From positions 51,602 to 115,601 of the forward strand of contig MSJI02000786.1 of NCBI GenBank assembly GCA_001931905.2: a stretch of DNA of 64,000 nt, given 5' to 3'. The stretch comes from Cladosporium sp. IMV 00045. Taxonomy: Eukaryota > Ascomycota > Dothideomycetes > Cladosporiales > Cladosporiaceae. The notes beneath the pieces are model-generated. The model searched no databases and was not told the origin of the DNA. It saw only the letters and a program-made list of their open reading frames with translations. Below are positions 1-9,419 of this stretch, piece by piece. Numbering within the stretch: position 1 is the stretch's first letter; every line of letters starts with the position of its first letter. The position numbers and the translations under genes are program-made.

Positions 1-65
1 GCTCAGGGAGTCCATGTGGTCCTGTCATGTCTGATGGCAGCGCTGTCTCGAAAACCATGAGCACA

Positions 66-812
66 TCAAGTAGCAACGGCAGCCTTCGCCTTTTCCGCCT
101 TTCTTACGGCTTTCCTGGTTTTCCTGATTTCCACTTCGATCGTTCTCATTTCTCGAGCTGCGTTGATTGAATCTGCAACTGGGCTGCGGCCATAAGGGCT
201 TTCCTCTGCGTGATCAGACGTATCTGGAGAGTGGAGTGTCGCTGTGAATGAAGCCTGTGCCCTCTTGAGTTCAGGAGGAACCAGGATGCCGTACCATCGC
301 AGTGGATTACAGATTCGAGGCTTCTGGTCGTCTTCGGGCTCCTCGGGCTTGATATCTTCGGACGTTTGCTCCGGTTCTGGTGTGCTCGGTGGCGATGGTT
401 CCTGGGCCAGGATCTCGTTTTCCGCTTCGAATTTCGAGTCTTCGGTCACGCTCCCTTTCGGGCTCTCGGTCGAAACTTCCGGTACAATAGAGAATTTCAA
501 ACTCTGCATGCCCGTTGCCAACGAGTCGCTTTCTTGGTCGGCTTCAACATCGGATACTCGAACTCGTTGCACAGCCTTCATGCGTTCATCGTACCAATCC
601 TGACCGTAGCGTCGACCGAAAGGAGCACCAGCTTGTGCTCTCGCCAACGAAAAGAAGCCAGAAGCCATCGATTTTTGGATTTCGTGTTGTGCTCTCGTAT
701 ATTTGTCCAAGAAACCTAGGTAGATTTCCCATAGCTCGTCCAGGCGATCTTCTGCATCGACGAGTGACAGCTTGTCCACATTAGAGACGATGTCTGGTTC
801 GGGTGTCTCCAT
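66..812 (-). CDS. VMA22: V-ATPase assembly factor Vma22 / CCDC115 homologue
   Basis: The intronless 248-residue reading frame has the two blocks that define this family. The N-terminal block has a helical LDELWEIYLGFLDKY stretch followed by SMASGFFSLARAQ and RYGQDWYDERM. The C-terminal block has NPLRWYGILVPPELKRAQ followed by a basic coiled coil (EVEIRKTRKAVRKAEKA). An acidic, Pro/Glu-rich, low-complexity linker separates them (about residues 95-165). Family members act with Vma12 and Vma21 in the endoplasmic reticulum to assemble the V0 sector of the vacuolar proton pump; they are peripheral, and no membrane span is seen here. The start is the first ATG of the frame. It lies 204 bases from the start of the oppositely oriented gene at 1017, so the two share a promoter region. 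The family call is firm; the function is inferred from homologues. Confidence 0.85.
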   Translation of the reverse strand: METPEPDIVSNVDKLSLVDAEDRLDELWEIYLGFLDKYTRAQHEIQKSMASGFFSLARAQAGAPFGRRYGQDWYDERMKAVQRVRVSDVEADQESDSLATGMQSLKFSIVPEVSTESPKGSVTEDSKFEAENEILAQEPSPPSTPEPEQTSEDIKPEEPEDDQKPRICNPLRWYGILVPPELKRAQASFTATLHSPDTSDHAEESPYGRSPVADSINAAREMRTIEVEIRKTRKAVRKAEKAKAAVAT

Positions 813-1016
813 ATCAGTGTATCCTGTTCAAGTCATATATTCTTGTGCAATTTACTGATGTTTTAGGAGCTCATCTTGTCGTGTCACTTACAGTCGCACC
901 TCCGGCAAGATCGGCGCTTGTCCGAAAGGGGAAGTTGCGGAGCTCGCCTTCTGTCCATCGCGACATCATCGACTGCAATTGCAGACAGCATTATTGCTAC
1001 TGACAGACACACAAAA

Positions 1017-2831
1017 ATGCTCTCCAGAACAGCAGCAGGAAGCCGGAGACCGGCATTGCGACCTCGCCGACCACCAAGCGTAAATGGCGCTCTCCCACGA
1101 CCGCGCCCTTTCACACAGCACAGCAAGCTCCAGCTCGTCACAAGACATTCGCTTCGCCCTCAACTCCCATACCTCTCACAACCGCATCTTGTTCGCCGAT
1201 TATCACCCCTGGATCAGCAAGTGCTGCGTCTCCTCAGCACCGAGACCAAGCGCTACGTCAAAGACCAGACATGGCTTGCGCTACGCTGGACGGCGATCGG
1301 CTGGACGTTCTTAATTCTTGCCGGCATCTCAATGTTCGGTATTCAGATTGAGCTTGATGAGCGCAAAAACCCTACGCCTATCGAGTGGACGTTCTGGACA
1401 AAGCATTATTTGCGCTCAGCAAGAGGCAGCAAAGAGGATCGTGCTGGGGTTGGAATCGTGGACTGGGCACGTGTTGCCTCTAGCTATCTCAATGCCCTGG
1501 GTCGCCTAGAGGGAGAGCAGGATGGTAAGGATGTCATGGAGCAGGCGGATGGTGAAGGTATCGTTATTCCGGATGTTGGCAAGGCCGGTATGGATATTTC
1601 TGGCAAGAGTTGGGAGTGGAGGAGCGGGTACTTCGAGGTCATCATGGGATGCGCAGAGGCGGCGGAGCACTTGAACGATATGGTCCTTGACACGACAAGA
1701 GGCTTCGTCTACCCCAAGGAGATTGTCATTGGACCTTCGAACCCGGACCCACGGCCGCCTGCGCGATACATGGGTGCCCCGCCACTCGAGGAGAATGTGA
1801 CCAGGGCCATGGAAGCGCCCGAGACTTTCTACATGCGCGTTCTCACCGGCAAGGGCTTCACTACCAAACAACGACTTGAAGCTGCTTGGAAATATGGTAC
1901 GTGGCTGGAAACCTCTGGACTCGACGAGAGCGCAGGCGAAATGTACAAATGGGCAGTCGACATCGCGAAATCAGCCATGTCCAACCCCGACTCAATCCTC
2001 GACCCCAAGACCTTCCTCCTCGCAGACCCAAGCTCCAAATCCGCAGCTCTTCCAGACGCCGCAGCGCCCACACCCAACATCCTCTCAGCCCTGACCAAAC
2101 TGGGCGCTCACACTGCTCGATGCGGCGACGTCGCCAACGGCCTACCCATCCTCCTCTCCGTCCTCAGAGCCCACCGCGCAGCACCCATCTCCCCCAACCC
2201 GAACAAGCGCCGCGCACCCCCACCCAAGGCCGAAGGCGGCTCCGACATCGACGCCGCCGTCTCCATGATCACCAGCCTCTTCACCGCGCCCGTCTTCCCT
2301 CCCGAGCCACCCTCAGGCGACAGACCCGTGGTCCGGGAAACACCCCTGCCAACGTGCGAAGAAGGCGAGCTCATGCTTTACATCGGTGAGATCCTCTTCG
2401 CGACTTCTCCCGCCTCCTCCGAAGGTCTCAGCTGGACGAAGCAAGCGGTACAGATCGCGGATGCGAACCTCGAGGCCGACAAGGGCAACTCTAAACACTA
2501 CCTCAGCGCCGAAGAGAAGCAGCAATGCAGGGCCTGCTTCCGCGCCGGCGTCAACAACTGGGAGACGATGCTGCTGAGACTCGCCGAGAAGAACGTCGAC
2601 GTGCAGAGCAGAGAAGGCGGCCAGAGCGCTGGCTGGCTCGAGTGGCGCGGTTGGTTCGGTGGTGGTGGCTCTGCCGTGAAGGGCAAGACGCTCGAGGAGG
2701 CGAGGATGGGTGTTCTGGAGGTTGAGATGCAGGAGGTGGAGAAGTTAAAGGAGAAGATCGCCAAGGAGGTGATGGTCGAGGATATCTACAAGCATCGCGG
2801 CTCGGGAGGTGGAGGCGTTTGGGTTGGTTGA
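1017..2831 (+). CDS. mitochondrial inner-membrane TPR-like protein (Mgr3-like / fungal 'maltose permease' misnomer family)
   Basis: One open frame gives 604 residues from the ATG at 1017. The frame stays open further upstream, but that stretch looks like leader, and the chosen ATG gives a clear mitochondrial presequence (MLSRTAAGSRRPALRPRRPP). One membrane span follows at about residues 88-108. The rest is a large soluble helical domain with repeat-like pairs such as RLEAAWKYGTWLETSGLDESAGEMYKWAVDIA, which resembles TPR helices. In fungal databases this family is often called 'MFS maltose permease', which does not fit a single-span protein. The topology and helical repeats fit better with Mgr3, the adaptor of the i-AAA protease, but I recognise the family only loosely. 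A Pro/Ala-rich insertion is near residues 370-400. It is divergent from VMA22. Confidence 0.6.
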   Translation: MLSRTAAGSRRPALRPRRPPSVNGALPRPRPFTQHSKLQLVTRHSLRPQLPYLSQPHLVRRLSPLDQQVLRLLSTETKRYVKDQTWLALRWTAIGWTFLILAGISMFGIQIELDERKNPTPIEWTFWTKHYLRSARGSKEDRAGVGIVDWARVASSYLNALGRLEGEQDGKDVMEQADGEGIVIPDVGKAGMDISGKSWEWRSGYFEVIMGCAEAAEHLNDMVLDTTRGFVYPKEIVIGPSNPDPRPPARYMGAPPLEENVTRAMEAPETFYMRVLTGKGFTTKQRLEAAWKYGTWLETSGLDESAGEMYKWAVDIAKSAMSNPDSILDPKTFLLADPSSKSAALPDAAAPTPNILSALTKLGAHTARCGDVANGLPILLSVLRAHRAAPISPNPNKRRAPPPKAEGGSDIDAAVSMITSLFTAPVFPPEPPSGDRPVVRETPLPTCEEGELMLYIGEILFATSPASSEGLSWTKQAVQIADANLEADKGNSKHYLSAEEKQQCRACFRAGVNNWETMLLRLAEKNVDVQSREGGQSAGWLEWRGWFGGGGSAVKGKTLEEARMGVLEVEMQEVEKLKEKIAKEVMVEDIYKHRGSGGGGVWVG

Positions 2832-3412
2832 AAGGGATGAATGTGGTACATGATGTACAGACACCTAATACGGCGCACTTCGCGACCGTTCGGTCAAGGG
2901 ACGTTGCGTGGAGCAGATCTCAATTGAGGACATTCACCCGCGCGGGCCTTGCCCTGCAAGCAGTTATTGTGGAAAGAAGTCATCGCCACCGAACGCTACG
3001 AAGTGATTTGAAAAGGCTACAGCATCGAGAGGATAGATGGCGCGCTATGTCAGACGCCGTGTCCAGCTGGGCGACTCTCTATTACTCCAATCTTATTGCT
3101 GGGAAAGAGAAGTCTATACCGACCAGTTGGCGGAGGCCGCAAAGGCGGAAAACTTGAGTCGAACATTCGTACAGAGATGAAAGAATTGGCACGATCTAGA
3201 ATGAAGGAAATTTTGTGATTTCTCGATTTAGTCACTTGAAGCTAATAGAGCAAAAGCAAACAACGCAGCGCGCTGTTTACCACAGCTCAGCTTCCTTCTC
3301 GATCATCTCTCGGAATCAAATGAACCACGCCACTTGGGCGAACACAGCTTTCAAATTCTGACCATAGCTCTGAGGCCCACTTCCGACGTGTAGCTATGGC
3401 AAGGCACTTGCT
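2832..3412. other. intergenic, convergent 3' regions
   Basis: This is 3' flanking sequence between the convergent genes ending at 2831 and 3413. Short open frames here have no domain, signal peptide or splice logic. I see nothing else. Confidence 0.6.
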
Positions 3413-4602
3413 TCAAGCACCGTCAGCTGCGTCGACTTCGACCTCAAAAGCATTGCCATCGTCATCCACGAAGGCGTCGACGTCAGGCGAAGAATCACGC
3501 GCTTTGATGGTCTTGCTGGTGCCTGTGCTGCAAGTCATACCAGGGTAACCACAAAGAGCTGGCTTCGGAGGGTCGGTGTCCTTGAAGTTTGACTTGGGCT
3601 TCCTAAACCTACGAGCCTCAGGGTTGCGCTTCGTCGCTGGCGAGTCCTCGTGTTGAACGGGTGCTCGCTCTCCTTCTGCATCCCGCTCCTTGATCCTACC
3701 AGCGCCGCAGGGAATGCCAGGGGTAGTGCACGAAGTTGGGGCGAAAGTGAAGGCGGGACGCTGACTTGCCACGCGCTGAATCAGAGTCGGGGCCAATTTG
3801 ACCACAGCTGGGACCGGTAGGTGTGCTTCGCTGTCCGCGCCTTGAACCTCGCGCTTAGTACCGCCGCCAGGTTTACCAGCACAAGTCTCGCCGGGGGGAC
3901 CGCAGGAGTTCATGGCCCACGGAGGGCTTGAGTCGACCGGCACGCGCTTCTCAACGTCTTGAGAGATGTCGCTTGACGAGGTGTTGGCAACCGCGGGCTG
4001 GGCTTTGGTGCTCGTCTCAACCCCGACAGGCTTGTCTTTGCCGGCAGCCACTTCAGCACGCCTCTTCTGGCGCGCGTCGCGAGCTGAAGTGGAGCGCAGA
4101 AGGTGGATCTCGGGGGCAAGATGCGCCTCAGAGTTTGCAGCATCAACTGTGATAGCATCACGCAACTTGAGGTCCACTGAAGCTTTCGCGGGCTTACTCG
4201 CCACCGGCTCATCGCCACCGGTACCGTAGTAGTCGCATGGCTTCGGATCGTTGGTCTGGTCCCAGGAGTGAGTGACACACTGGACCTCGCAAACGAGGAC
4301 AAGCGCCTGCACCATTGTCAGTAATCTGGCGCTTCAAGGGGCGGAGAGGAGGTATGGGACCTGCCTCTGGAAAGTTTCCTTCATGGCAAAGCTCCTTCAT
4401 GGTGCCGCCGAACTTCATCGAGCGCATTTCATAGCAGCCTTTGGCGCACACTGTCTACAAGTCAGGCACAGTGCTGGGTTTGATGGTCCAACGAGACCTC
4501 CACTTACGGCTCAGAGCATTCGCGCCAGGGGCGATGATGAAGAGAGCTGCCAACATCAGATGCGACAGCACCGCGAGGCGCACAAGCGCGTTGGACGTCG
4601 CC
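3413..4602 (-). CDS. secreted Kex2-type precursor with three C-x2-P-G-x2-C motifs; candidate alpha-type pheromone precursor
   Basis: An ATG at 4602 opens a strong signal peptide (MATSNALVRLAVLSHLMLAA, cleavage near GANA). It is followed at once by a GTAAGT donor (about 4507). A CTGAC branch and an acceptor near 4453 lead to a Cys-rich exon (CAKGCYEM...ELCHEG). The long 3' exon (3413 to about 4306) carries three short cysteine loops, CGPPGETC, CTTPGIPC and CGYPGMTC, at 3904-3881, 3730-3707 and 3553-3530. They are interspersed with dibasic KR sites and spacers, two of which share SEAHL. A secreted precursor with Kex2 sites and repeated C-x2-x-G-x2-C peptides is the architecture of Pezizomycotina alpha-type mating pheromones (ppgA, ccg-4), but the copies here are divergent and spaced more widely than usual. 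The joint between the second and third exons is unresolved: obvious splice pairs around 4250-4345 do not keep frame, although 4277 (donor) to 4166 (CTTCAG acceptor) would. It could instead be another Kex2-processed secreted peptide. Confidence 0.5.
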
Positions 4603-5169
4603 ATAGGGTTTGGCACCTGCTGGTTCCCTGCTGGGTGTGTCGAGATATGGTTTTGGTGTGACGGTGGCGCGGTGGCGCTGTAAAGTAGTGAAGGCGTGGG
4701 TAAACGAGTGAAGGGGAGTGATGTTGTCGAGGGGTGGAAGAAGTAGGACGGTGGTTGTCGTAATCTTGGTCTCGTGTGCGCGCAGTTGATCGCTCATGTG
4801 GCAGGTGCCCCGCCGTATGACCCGAGATGGAAGGAAGGAGTGACGGGCGGTGGGTGGCACTACAGCAACATTTTGTAGCTCAGAGTAAAACTGGGCATTT
4901 TGTAACCAACTGCAGTACTCAACATGTGATCTTTCGTCGCAATCCAATACCATAATCATTCCATGCCTCAATGGACGGCAGTACTCTGGGAGAAGGGACC
5001 CTCAACATCACTCACAGCGGCCAGCGGTCACGTGCCGGAGATTGCAAAAAAATCACAGGGAGATTAACTCACATGAAGCGTAGCGGGTAACGACTTTCTG
5101 TACATCTCGGCTGAGACAGCCTTCATTAATGGGTATCAAACTGCAACTGTGATCTGCACCTCAGCACGC
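4603..5169. other. intergenic region
   Basis: This is the 5' flank of the secreted precursor and the 3' flank of CMS1. No gene, RNA or repeat was recognised. Confidence 0.6.
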
Positions 5170-6071
5170 TCAAAAGAAGAGTAACTCAATCTTGCCCTCG
5201 CCAGAGCCAAACCTCTCCTTCAAATCGGGCCTTGTCAGCAGCTGAACCAACGGCACCTGAGTCTCCTTCATGTCCAGAATGCCTCGCTTCTTTACATCAA
5301 TGTGCGAAGCATCAATGACAATGCGCTCAATGCAACCAGACTTGAGCGCTCCATCCTCCAACAAATCAATAATCCTCTGCGGTGTGCCAACGCCAACTCC
5401 TATCCTCGTCTTCTTCACCGTCTCAATGGCTTCCTTGATCTTGATGTGCTTTGCGAAAAGTTTAGCCACCATACATTCTTTCGTTTGGAATTTGCGCAGC
5501 GCTCTGGTCAGGTCTGCTGCGCGTAACCCTCCTCCGGCGACGACAAGAGTGTGCGGCGAGCCCTTTGCTTCTGGTGCGTTCAGAAGCTTCTTTCCCTTCT
5601 TGCTTCTTCTGGGTCCTGCGAACTTTTCCAAGAAAGCGGGCAATTGATCGGTCGTTCTCGTCTCGGTGTTGCTTGTTGTGTCCAAAATAGCAGAGGCTGT
5701 GTCACACGTTAGCATCCCATGCCGGTATTTCAACAGACTTTACGCAATATCTTACAAGGCACATGAAGATCCTCCGCCTCTACCAAGCTCACGTCTGGTC
5801 TAAACCTCTTCGTCCGCTGCGCAATGTGGTCGGCCATGAGGCTGCTGTCCATGTGCGCAACCGCATGGTTGACACCCTTCTCCTCGTCCAATGCATCGTC
5901 TTGAACATCCTTGGGCTTCTTCGCCTTTTTACGCTTCGCGGCTCGCTTGGACTCGGCGGGTGCGTCGTTGTCGCGCTTTCTCTTGCCGTTGTTGGTGGGT
6001 GCTGGAGCGTCGGAGTCGGAGAGATCTTCGATCAGAGGCACGCCGGCCTGCTCTGAGTCGCTTTCTGACAT
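5170..6071 (-). CDS. CMS1: Cms1, U3-associated 90S pre-ribosome factor
   Basis: There are two exons, 6071-5756 and 5696-5170, joined across an intron with a GTAAGA donor, a GCTAAC branch and a CACAG acceptor; the product is 280 residues. The N-terminus is acidic, then strongly basic (NGKRKRD, KRAAKRKKAKKPK), as expected for a nucleolar protein. The C-terminal part is the Cms1 fold, a DEAD-helicase-like domain without a Walker A motif: LVVAGGGLRAADLTRAL, then KLFAKHIKIKEA, VGVGTPQRIIDLL and ERIVIDASHIDVKKRGILDM. Its end (LKERFGSGEGKIELLFF) matches the family's conserved tail. Homologues belong to the small-subunit processome. A telobox lies about 140 bases upstream of the start codon, a promoter element expected for a ribosome-biogenesis gene. 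Confidence 0.9.
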
Positions 6072-6212
6072 TTTGTATATGATTGATCTGAGAATTGGTG
6101 GACATCAAAAGACGTTAAGGTCGATCTTCAAAAGTTATTCGAGAAGTTCCCAAAAAGGACTAGCGTCAATCAGACTTGGAGGAGCCGAGGCGTAAAAGGG
6201 TCCGACTGGCTT

Positions 6213-6226
6213 TTAACCCTAACCCT
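6213..6226 (-). promoter_or_regulatory. telobox (two TTAGGG-type units) upstream of CMS1
   Basis: TTAACCCTAACCCT on the plus strand reads as two AGGGTTA units on the gene strand. It lies about 142 bases upstream of the CMS1 ATG. Teloboxes bound by Tbf1-like Myb factors are known in the promoters of fungal ribosomal and ribosome-biogenesis genes. Two units are too few for a telomere remnant. Confidence 0.5.
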
Positions 6227-6715
6227 CGTAACACTCAGCTAAAGTGTCGCGGAGCCATGAAGGTGATTTAACGGACCCAATTCTGATAAGTCGATGCTTT
6301 CAACGATACTGATCGATTTCTCGGTCATCTCAGGTATCGATGGAGTGTTCATCGGTAACCTTTGAGCAATACTTGACTGATTCTGCAAATTTGAATACCA
6401 AATATACAAAACATTGGTCTTGTTGACTGATCTATACATGTAAATTGCGACACAAATTAAAGCAATCACAAACCTCCAACATAACCTTGGGGTGTTTCTG
6501 TCCAAAGTAGACGAGACCAGGCATAAATCACCGAGCGATTTGACATATCTGGACAGCCCTAATGGATCGTCTTTAAATTGCCACATTGTCAAATACCTTA
6601 CGATCTCGCACAATTCTAAAGCGGGTCCGGAAAAGCACCCACTCGTGGTACGAGCTTACCATTGAGACAATGATTGTGTAAGATGTCCAGTGGCCTCGCT
6701 TTGTTGAATGACAGC

Positions 6716-6769
6716 CGCATCCGTGGACTATTCTCTTTGTTTAAGCACACGGGTTAGTCCACGGATGCG
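6716..6769. repeat. perfect 15-bp inverted repeat with 24-base loop
   Basis: CGCATCCGTGGACTA at 6716-6730 is exactly complementary in reverse to 6755-6769, with a 24-base spacer. It lies about 125 bases upstream of the small secreted protein gene. It could be a dimeric regulator site or a remnant of a small inverted-repeat element. No flanking target-site duplication was seen. Confidence 0.75.
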
Positions 6770-6892
6770 CTGCATGATGACCGTCGATGTACACAAGCAT
6801 CAGAGATCCACAATCAGACGAGTTCGTAGTCGATTACCGTTTGATATACAGCTCTCTTAAGGATAAGACACATTTAGAGCGAATCATACATC

Positions 6893-7324
6893 ATGCACGT
6901 CTCAACCATACTCACCATACTCACCGCCACCCTCCTTCCCTCTCTCTCCCTCGCCCAAGACGACCCAGCAGCCGCTGACGCCGCAAGCTCACCGGCCGAA
7001 GACGCATGCTACACAAAATCCCTATCCACCGGCTCCGGCGCCGCCGCCGCCATCAAAGGCTTCTGTGGACAAGTCGACAACAACGACAGCGACAGCGAAA
7101 ATCCCACCGCGGCCGAAGACATTGCGTTGAATGGCTACACCGCCGGCGGCTTTGATCCCAGCGGAGTGATGACTACTGCTCGTTTGGCTGGCAAGAAGGA
7201 CTGTAAGGTTGGTCTGGGAGGAGAAGACGAGTGTCTTGAGGGCTTTTGGGAGGCTTGTCAAAAGGGTGATAAGTTTGGTCGTGGTTCTGCGAAGAAGGGT
7301 TGTTTGGAGTTTAAAGTCGAGTAG
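6893..7324 (+). CDS. small secreted cysteine-rich protein (effector-like)
   Basis: This intronless gene encodes 143 residues. The N-terminus is a clear signal peptide (MHVSTILTILTATLLPSLSLA, cleavage near residue 21). An acidic, Ala-rich stretch follows, and the mature protein has six cysteines (contexts ACYT, GFCGQ, KDCK, DECL, EACQ, KGCL), enough for three disulfides. The second half is basic and Gly-rich. I recognise no family. Size, secretion signal and even cysteine number fit the small secreted proteins of plant-associated fungi, which include effectors, but nothing shows the function. A perfect hairpin lies just upstream. Confidence 0.65.
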   Translation: MHVSTILTILTATLLPSLSLAQDDPAAADAASSPAEDACYTKSLSTGSGAAAAIKGFCGQVDNNDSDSENPTAAEDIALNGYTAGGFDPSGVMTTARLAGKKDCKVGLGGEDECLEGFWEACQKGDKFGRGSAKKGCLEFKVE

Positions 7325-7817
7325 GACGTTGAGCTTCTACCATGATGCTTGTGGTGCTGCTGAGACATGAAGTTAAACTGATCTGTGAAGGATTTCTCCC
7401 ATTATCCGCTCTGACCAAATGTTTTCATGTGTACCTTTTTCAAGTTTACTTGTGAGTTGTTTCCCGACGATGTGGAAGAATTCGCGTCATTTAGATTCAA
7501 ACTACAACTTAGAAAGTATGTATCGTTGCTGCGTTGAAAGGATAATAAATAAGCGTCAAGTCTGCGCCTTTTGCGGAATTTATCGCATTGAATGCAAAGG
7601 GTATGTTGCATCTACAGGGGAACAATGTTTTTGATGAGACGCGACCAGCTCGTGTCATCCCTGTTCGCACATGACGTCGCTGCCAATGAGATCGCGATCT
7701 TCAATCGTCTTCAACCTCAACCCAAACCTCCACAGTTCGAACGGGTGTACCTGAACTTAATATTTACAATCAAACCTTCTGCAGACTACCTTCTTCACAC
7801 TTGGAAGTTTGAACAAT
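7325..7817. other. intergenic region
   Basis: This is the 3' flank of the secreted protein gene and the 5' flank of the F-box gene. It is fairly A/T-rich, with only short open frames and no recognised motif. Confidence 0.6.
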
Positions 7818-9419
7818 ATGGGGGAGAGAGAGCCGCCATTTTTGAGGCCTCCAGGACGACCGATACTCACATCTCTGGCACCGGAGCTGTTGCACAACAT
7901 CTTTGGATGACTAGATATCAAGAGTATCCTCGCTACGCGTCTAACGTGTTCTCTTCTGGCCACCGTGGGACTAGATCACTACGGCCATGAGATTCCTTTG
8001 GTCTTTCAACGCGACAAATTTCGCTCTGTGACAGAGATCGCGAAACATCCGGAGCTCGCTAAGCGTATGCGCTCTCTGTTCTACTCGACCGGACTCCTCA
8101 ATGACCTTGTATTTGATGATTGGGAAGAACAGAGGCCTCCACCACCCTCTCCGCGGGACAAATCTGCGGCTTCTGCATTTGATGAGCTCATGAATGCGAG
8201 TCACGATATGCGTGCGGCTAGACGAGGGCAGATACACAGCGAGACCAAGTCCAAGCTTGACACAGCATTTGCAATTTATCGAGACCTGTGCCAGGACCAG
8301 GAGGATATGCTGAACAAAGACTTCGACCTCCGTTGCCTGTGCGAGCTATTCAACGGCTGCCGGAACTTGCGCGAAGTAACACTTGCGGGCAACGTTGCTC
8401 CTGGGCGATCACTTAATGCACATCGTACAGCATTTGACAAAGCCATGGCCCGGGCATCTGGAAATGGCCCTGACGGCTGTCAATGGACCTGTGCAGGTAT
8501 TCGGGAAGCACGAGCTGTCGCATTTGCCGTGGCGAATACAGATAGTAAACTCGACAGCTTGACGCTTTCTGATGTGGCCCCCGCCCTCTTCCGTTCACTG
8601 AGGGAGTGGGAAGAGACTTTCTCATCGCATTACGAGGATGCTTCCTACGAGGAGCATAGAGAGATGACAGACTCAAACCTCAAAGCTCTTTTCAGACCAT
8701 TGCGAAGGCTACGACTTGTGCTACAGGTCTGGCCGGACCCCATCGACGAGACCGTCGAAGAATGGATGGATACTGTCGTTGAAGACATGCAGGAGACTTT
8801 TCAAACCGGATTTCTCAAGCAGGTCTTCGCCGGAGCCCGTGAACTCCGTGTCTTGAAGCTAGCTTTGCCAAATCCTGACCTGCTCGATTACGAAGACGCA
8901 GACCAATTCTTTGGGTTCTTCTCCCTCCGAAGAGTGCTGGACGACGTTAAATTTCCTCATCTATATGAGATTTCTGTATCCAGAGTTTTGGTGGAGGCAG
9001 ACCATCTTGCCAACCTGCTTCTCCGTCACAAAGCAACATTGCGTCGCTTGTCTCTTTCGGAATTGCACATTGCCGAACCCATATCCTGGCTGGACGTCTT
9101 TGTGAAATTCGCAGGGCAGCTGCCGAACCTGCGAAAAGCCACACTCCGAGGAGTGTTCAGCGACTTGAATCACGTAGGGAGGACCCTCGATTTTGACGAC
9201 CCGGGAACAAAGTCTTTCATGCCGGCCAGAGACATTGTGGAGAATTTTATCGTCAAAGGAGGCGAGCATCCTGTGAATTTTTACCAACTGCTTGAAGACA
9301 CGTCCCAAAGAAAGCCAGAAGGTTATGTACCACCTGGTTTGCCAATGGACAACATTGAGACAGACGACCCTATACTGGAGTATGGTTCCGATGAGCTTGA
9401 CGAGATGATTTGGTGTTAG
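7818..9419 (+). CDS. F-box protein with in-frame TGA-CTA-G inside the F-box
   Basis: The ATG at 7818 opens a frame that reads an F-box (PILTSLAPELLHNIFG). It meets TGA at 7908-7910, codon 31, and continues in the same frame with LDIKSILATRLTCSLLATV and on to the stop at 9417-9419. The whole would be 533 residues with the TGA decoded. The downstream part is the leucine-rich body typical of Dothideomycete F-box proteins (DHYGHEIPLVFQRDKFRSV, then repeated LRxLxL segments). Without readthrough, only a 30-residue peptide is made from this ATG; otherwise translation must begin at an internal ATG after the F-box. The stop context TGA-CTA-G is the one known to favour readthrough in fungi and animals. 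A plain nonsense mutation or a sequencing error is the main alternative. F-box proteins recruit SCF ubiquitin-ligase substrates. Confidence 0.7.

Noticed and set aside
6213..6226. Interstitial telomere or chromosome fusion scar
   Set aside because: Only two TTAGGG-type units are present; a promoter telobox explains it better.
6239..6613. 124-codon minus-strand frame between CMS1 and the secreted protein gene
   Set aside because: No domain, signal or conserved pattern; composition looks like A/T-rich non-coding DNA and it overlaps the likely promoter region.
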